Shown here piece by piece: positions 33,487 to 36,924 of a stretch of DNA of 36,924 nucleotides. Position 1 is the first letter of the stretch, and each line of letters begins with the position of its first letter. The notes beneath the pieces were generated by a model. That model saw nothing but the letters and a program-made list of their open reading frames with translations, searched no databases and had not been told where the DNA came from. Where the stretch lies: the NCBI GenBank assembly GCA_947462725.1, contig CANHPZ010000009.1:1-36924 (forward strand), written 5' to 3'. The position numbers and the translations under genes are program-made. This stretch comes from Flavobacteriales bacterium (GTDB taxonomy: Bacteria > Bacteroidota > Bacteroidia > Flavobacteriales_D > Sanyastnellaceae).

Positions 33487-34797
33487 ATGACTGAAAAAAT
33501 AGCCATCCATTGGTTTCGTCGCGATTTACGCTTGAGCGATAACCACGCTCTCCACGCGGCCATTCAATCCGGAAAGAAGGTGATGTGCATCTTCATATTC
33601 GATTCGAATATTCTTGAGAAGTTGAGCAACAAGGCCGATGCCCGACTTGCCTTCATCCATGCATCCTTGGTGGCCATGAATGATCAACTCGCGTCTTGGG
33701 GCAGTTCGCTTCAGACTTACTACGGCGACCCCGTCGAGGTGTGGAAAGAAATTATTGAGCGCAATGAAGTATCACATGTGTTTTGTAATCGTGACTATGA
33801 ACCCTATGCGCGCGGGCGCGACAAGTCCATATACGAAATGCTCCAGATGCGCGGCATTGCCATGACAGGATACAAAGACCATGTGATTTTCGAAAAAAAC
33901 GAAGTGCTTAAGGACGATGGAAAACCGTACACCGTGTTCACACCGTACAGCAAGAAATGGAAATCGAAAATCACAGATTCTGCCTTCGCACCGTTTGATT
34001 GTAGTGCTTTGAAATCATGCCTATTGCCTCTGCAGCCAACGCCTATCCGATCGCTTGAATCCATGGGGATGCGTCAAGTATCCGACACAGTTTTTCCTTC
34101 ACCTCAAGTGGATTTAGGTATTATCAGAAACTACCATATTACCCGCGACATACCTTCGATTCGAGGCACCACCCGACTGAGTTTGCATTTACGCTTTGGT
34201 ACTATAAGCATTAGAACTTTAGCGATTGAGGGTTGGCAGGAAAACGAAAAGTGGTTGAACGAGTTAATCTGGAGAGATTTCTACCAGATGATTATCTATC
34301 ACTTTCCACTCACCGTGCATCAAGCGTTTAAGCCGGCGTATGACCGCATTCCGTGGAGAAACAATGAAGATGAATTCAAGGCGTGGTGCTCGGGCATGAC
34401 GGGATATCCTATCGTCGACGCCGGCATGCGCGAATTGAATGCAACCGGATTCATGCACAATCGCGTGCGCATGATCGTAGCCAGTTTTCTGACCAAACAC
34501 TTACTCATCGATTGGCGCTGGGGCGAGCGATATTTTGCGGAAAAATTGCTCGACTTTGAATTGGCAAGCAACGTGGGAGGTTGGCAATGGGCTGCAAGCA
34601 GTGGATGCGATGCGGCGCCGTATTTCAGAGTATTCAACCCGGAATTGCAAACCGAAAAATTCGACCCACAGCACACCTACATCAAACAATGGGTTCCTGA
34701 ATGGGGCACTGCCGCATATCCTGCTCCGATTGTCGATCATAAAGTTGCTCGTGAGCGAGTTTTGAAAACATACAAAGACGCCTTGCAAGAACAATGA
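33487..34797 (+). CDS. phrB: Deoxyribodipyrimidine photolyase (cryptochrome/photolyase family)
   Basis: This 436-residue flavoprotein uses blue light to split cyclobutane pyrimidine dimers. The N-terminal antenna domain starts IHWFRRDLRLSDNHAL (about 5-20) and continues to about residue 130. The FAD-binding helical domain has RLSLHLRFGTIS, LNELIWRDFYQMIIYHFP, WCSGMTGYPIVDAGMRELNA, HNRVRMIVASFLTKHLLIDW and LASNVGGWQWAASSGCDAAP. Asn362, four residues before the first Trp of WQW, matches the flavin-N5 Asn of photolyases rather than the Asp of plant cryptochromes, so repair is more likely than pure signalling. Length and motifs fit class I CPD photolyase. No promoter box is obvious; it may ride on the ABC exporter transcript (62 bp upstream). 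Confidence 0.94.
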   Translation: MTEKIAIHWFRRDLRLSDNHALHAAIQSGKKVMCIFIFDSNILEKLSNKADARLAFIHASLVAMNDQLASWGSSLQTYYGDPVEVWKEIIERNEVSHVFCNRDYEPYARGRDKSIYEMLQMRGIAMTGYKDHVIFEKNEVLKDDGKPYTVFTPYSKKWKSKITDSAFAPFDCSALKSCLLPLQPTPIRSLESMGMRQVSDTVFPSPQVDLGIIRNYHITRDIPSIRGTTRLSLHLRFGTISIRTLAIEGWQENEKWLNELIWRDFYQMIIYHFPLTVHQAFKPAYDRIPWRNNEDEFKAWCSGMTGYPIVDAGMRELNATGFMHNRVRMIVASFLTKHLLIDWRWGERYFAEKLLDFELASNVGGWQWAASSGCDAAPYFRVFNPELQTEKFDPQHTYIKQWVPEWGTAAYPAPIVDHKVARERVLKTYKDALQEQ

Positions 34798-34799
34798 TG

Positions 34800-34807
34800 T
34801 AGTTTTG
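34800..34807 (+). promoter_or_regulatory. -7 box TAGTTTTG for the CoA transferase, abutting the start
   Basis: The + strand reads TAGTTTTG, GGTA, ATG (34812). It is an exact TAnnTTTG match with 4 nt to the start codon, and the photolyase stop codon ends only 2 nt upstream of the box. Confidence 0.5.
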
Positions 34808-34811
34808 GGTA

Positions 34812-35885
34812 ATGAACGCACTATTCAAAGACCTACAGATACTCGACCTGTCTACGGTGCTCGCCGGCCCATCGGTTGCTACTTTTTTTGCTGAGCTCGG
34901 AGCCACAGTCATCAAGGTTGAAAATCCGAATAATGGTGGTGATGTGACACGTTCATGGAAATTAAAATCCGAAGACACGACATCGGACATCAGTGCATAT
35001 TTCTGCGCAGTAAATTACAACAAGCAGTATCGCAAACTTGACTTGGGAAGTGCTGCACATCGCCAGGAATTAGAGGCACTCATTGTCCAAAGCGACATCG
35101 TGATTGTCAACTTCAAGCACGGAGATGATGTAAAATTTGAACTGACAGCTGCCGATGTGCATCGCTTGCAACCTCAAGCTATATATGCCTCCCTGCATGG
35201 ATTTGCATCCGACCCAAGACGTGTAGCATATGATGTAGTGCTGCAAGCTGAAAGTGGTCACATGTATATGAACGGCAATGCGCAAAGTGGTCCATTGAAA
35301 ATGCCTGTTGCCATGATTGATGTTATTGCTGCCCATCAATTGAAGGAAGGAATTTTATGCGGGCTCATTGCACGTGAGCGCAATGGCAAGGGTTGCAAAG
35401 TGAGTTGCTCACTTGAGCAAGCTGCACTAACTGCGTTGGTCAACCAAGCTACCAATTTTCTCATGGCCGGTCACCTGCCACAGGCATCAGGATCCTTGCA
35501 TCCCAACATAGCGCCTTATGGAGAAACCATGCCATGCGCAGATGGAAAACACATCGTACTTGCGGTTGGCAGCGATGCGCAATTCAAAACGTTGTGCAAA
35601 ATTCTTTCCTGTGATGACGCTGCATCTGACCCTCGATTTTTAAGCAATCAGCTCCGCGTGAATAATCGTAGCGATTTATTCAGCATACTCTCAAAGGCCT
35701 TTTTACAAGAGTCAAGCACTCATTGGATGTCGCAATTGATAGCAGGAAATGTTCCTGCAGGCGCAGTGAAAAACATGGCGGAGGTGATGGAAACACAGGC
35801 AGCACAATCCATGCTGCTCAAAGAGATTATTGACGGAAAAGAAACCACGCGACTAAGTGGTGTAGCCTTTACTGTGGAATTTTAA
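34812..35885 (+). CDS. Family III CoA transferase (CaiB/BaiF type)
   Basis: This 357-residue cytoplasmic enzyme moves coenzyme A between carboxylic acids. It has LQILDLSTVLAGPSVATFFA at residues 8-27, then ELGATVIKVENPNNGGDVTR, SAYFCAVNYNKQYRKLDL and VVLQAESGHMYMNG. Asp170 in PVAMIDVIAAH lies where the catalytic Asp (formyl-CoA transferase Asp169) is expected, followed by GILCGLIARERNGKGCKVSC. It is slightly shorter than the usual 380-430 residues, so the C-terminal part may be trimmed, and the reaction cannot be named. It starts 14 bp after the photolyase stop and ends convergent with the lytic transglycosylase gene, the two coding regions overlapping by 17 bp (35869-35885). Confidence 0.9.
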   Translation: MNALFKDLQILDLSTVLAGPSVATFFAELGATVIKVENPNNGGDVTRSWKLKSEDTTSDISAYFCAVNYNKQYRKLDLGSAAHRQELEALIVQSDIVIVNFKHGDDVKFELTAADVHRLQPQAIYASLHGFASDPRRVAYDVVLQAESGHMYMNGNAQSGPLKMPVAMIDVIAAHQLKEGILCGLIARERNGKGCKVSCSLEQAALTALVNQATNFLMAGHLPQASGSLHPNIAPYGETMPCADGKHIVLAVGSDAQFKTLCKILSCDDAASDPRFLSNQLRVNNRSDLFSILSKAFLQESSTHWMSQLIAGNVPAGAVKNMAEVMETQAAQSMLLKEIIDGKETTRLSGVAFTVEF

Positions 35886-36795
35886 ACTCGTATTTCTTTC
35901 GCTCTTTGTTGCGCAGAAAATTCTCACGCAACCACGGATTATATACCTTGAGCATCTTGTAATTGGTTCCTTGCTGTTTAGCAAATACCGCCAAATCTGA
36001 AATGCTAGAGTCAACTGATATCGTTTGAAAGCGATAAGGCTCATATAACTCAGCCGGACGAATGACAAAGCCATATTGATCGGCGTGATTGAAAATTTCC
36101 TTCATGGCGAGAATGCGATAGACATAACGTCCTGTTTCCTCATTGAGAAGCAAATCCCAATAGGCCGTTTCACCTTGACGGGTAACCTGTCGCTGCAGTC
36201 CTCCCATACCCATGTTGTATGATGCAGCCGCCATCGCCCAAGAGCCATGGCGATCATAAGCGTCTTTGAGAAAATGGCATGCAGCATATGTGCTTTTTTC
36301 TACATGATATCGCTCGTCCACTTCATCAGTGATTTCAAGACCATAACTCGTCCCTGTTTCCTCCAGGAATTGCCAAAATCCCTTTGCACCTGCCGGCGAC
36401 GACGCATTGGTGAGGCCACTTTCAATAACCGCCAAGTACTTGAAATCATCTGGAATTTCATTAGCCTTAAGAATCGGTTCAATGATAGGAAACCATCGGT
36501 ATGCGCGCTTGATAGAGAGCAGCGTATTGCTATGCCAATAGACGTTGACTAGGAGTTCGCGATCAAACCGTTCACGGGCATCGGTATCATCAAAAGGCAC
36601 CATCTCTCCTGCAAACTCAAGTTGATCAGGAAGAGGTAAGGCATAAATTCTATAGCGACCATTGATAACGTCGAAATACGCCTGGTTCTCTTGCTTGGTC
36701 GGTTTAGACTTTAACACGAAACTAAACAGTGTCACTACCAACAACGATGTGCATATGCCTATGAGTGCCGCTATGATGTATACCCTGCGATTCAT
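35869..36795 (-). CDS. Membrane-anchored lytic transglycosylase (MltD/Slt-like)
   Basis: This 308-residue protein has one N-terminal membrane anchor (about 6-27, YIIAALIGICTSLLVVTLFS). The transglycosylase SLT domain (about 100-215) has DDFKYLAVIESGLTN with catalytic Glu125, SPAGAKGFWQFLEETG and SWAMAAASYNMGMGGLQRQV, the classical ESG / GxxQ / AYN pattern. The last 60 residues (FQTISVDSSISDLAVFAKQQ, then GTNYKMLKVYNPWLR) resemble a LysM-like carbohydrate-binding module, as in MltD proteins. It would cleave peptidoglycan from the periplasmic face to form anhydro-muramic ends. It lies 6 bp after the 3' end of rmlC, suggesting co-transcription, and converges with the CoA transferase gene. Confidence 0.93.
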   Translation of the reverse strand: MNRRVYIIAALIGICTSLLVVTLFSFVLKSKPTKQENQAYFDVINGRYRIYALPLPDQLEFAGEMVPFDDTDARERFDRELLVNVYWHSNTLLSIKRAYRWFPIIEPILKANEIPDDFKYLAVIESGLTNASSPAGAKGFWQFLEETGTSYGLEITDEVDERYHVEKSTYAACHFLKDAYDRHGSWAMAAASYNMGMGGLQRQVTRQGETAYWDLLLNEETGRYVYRILAMKEIFNHADQYGFVIRPAELYEPYRFQTISVDSSISDLAVFAKQQGTNYKMLKVYNPWLRENFLRNKERKKYEFKIPQ

Positions 36796-36801
36796 CGATG
36801 C

Positions 36802-36924
36802 TTAGAAAAAAGGAGATTCGAAGTCTGCCAAACGCTGTGCATTCTTGTCTTTTTCCGAAACGATGGGATCAGCAACTCCCCAATTAATGTTTAACTGCTC
36901 ATCACACCAAAGCATGCTTCGATC
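36802..36924 (-). CDS. rfbC: dTDP-4-dehydrorhamnose 3,5-epimerase, C-terminal end (cut by window edge)
   Basis: The last 40 residues of a - strand gene are present; the 5' part lies beyond the window. The visible part contains SMLWCDEQLNINWGVADPIV and then SEKDKNAQRLADFESPFF, with the W/G-D-P-SEKD pattern and -FESPFF end that I recognise from RmlC/RfbC. The enzyme epimerises dTDP-4-dehydro-6-deoxyglucose at C3 and C5 on the way to dTDP-L-rhamnose, a surface-polysaccharide sugar. It ends 6 bp before the lytic transglycosylase start. The call rests on this C-terminal tail alone. Confidence 0.78.
   Translation of the reverse strand, partial: DRSMLWCDEQLNINWGVADPIVSEKDKNAQRLADFESPFF

Noticed and set aside
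1-36924. CRISPR array, phage, insertion sequence or tRNA.
   Set aside because: I saw no regularly spaced direct repeats, transposase or integrase genes, terminal inverted repeats, or cloverleaf-like sequences.

Overview
This window looks like a chromosomal segment of a Bacteroidota bacterium, most likely in the Flavobacteriia/Cryomorpha-type branch. The evidence is three TonB-dependent receptors, two of them with the carboxypeptidase-regulatory-like N-terminal domain; type IX secretion cargo with both type A and type B C-terminal signals; a GSCFA protein; a DUF5916 protein; fused E1 alpha/beta; BshC; near absence of Shine-Dalgarno sequences; and a recurring -7 promoter motif of the Bacteroidota type (TAnnTTTG and close variants) before most transcription units. 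I see no phage, insertion sequence, CRISPR array, tRNA or rRNA. No gap between genes exceeds about 140 bases.

Layout. 1-9.3 kb (mostly + strand): end of a haem-type TonB receptor, a polyphosphate unit (ppk1 and a short Ppx/GppA), a 994-residue secreted adhesin-like T9SS protein, and a tandem pair of secreted DUF1573 proteins with an unusual cysteine cluster. 9.4-17.8 kb (- strand): HEAT-like protein, psuG, the fused 2-oxoacid dehydrogenase E1, a TonB receptor, and a T9SS-exported alpha/beta-hydrolase that appears to lack its nucleophile. 17.9-21.5 kb: a small secreted protein facing the opposing dapD / family 9 glycosyltransferase / GSCFA unit, then ruvX. 21.5-26.4 kb (- strand): ECF sigma factor, single-pass membrane protein and outer-membrane barrel in one tight operon, then a T9SS type B protein and bshC. 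26.5-36.9 kb: DUF5916 barrel protein diverging from a TonB receptor, an ABC half-exporter, a photolyase and a CoA transferase, running into a convergent rmlC / lytic transglycosylase unit at the right edge.

Most of the window is envelope biology (outer-membrane uptake, secreted surface proteins, peptidoglycan precursors and turnover, glycan transfer) mixed with housekeeping metabolism. The most interesting observations are: (1) a recurrent TAnnTTnG -7 box that in six genes ends only 4-5 nt before the ATG, which predicts leaderless or nearly leaderless mRNAs; (2) the sigma / membrane / barrel operon, a candidate trans-envelope signalling module whose middle protein I cannot assign to a known anti-sigma family; (3) the secreted hydrolase with Gly at the nucleophile elbow; and (4) the cysteine-rich DUF1573 pair split by a terminator. 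All function calls come from reading the sequence and recalling family motifs. No database search was run.
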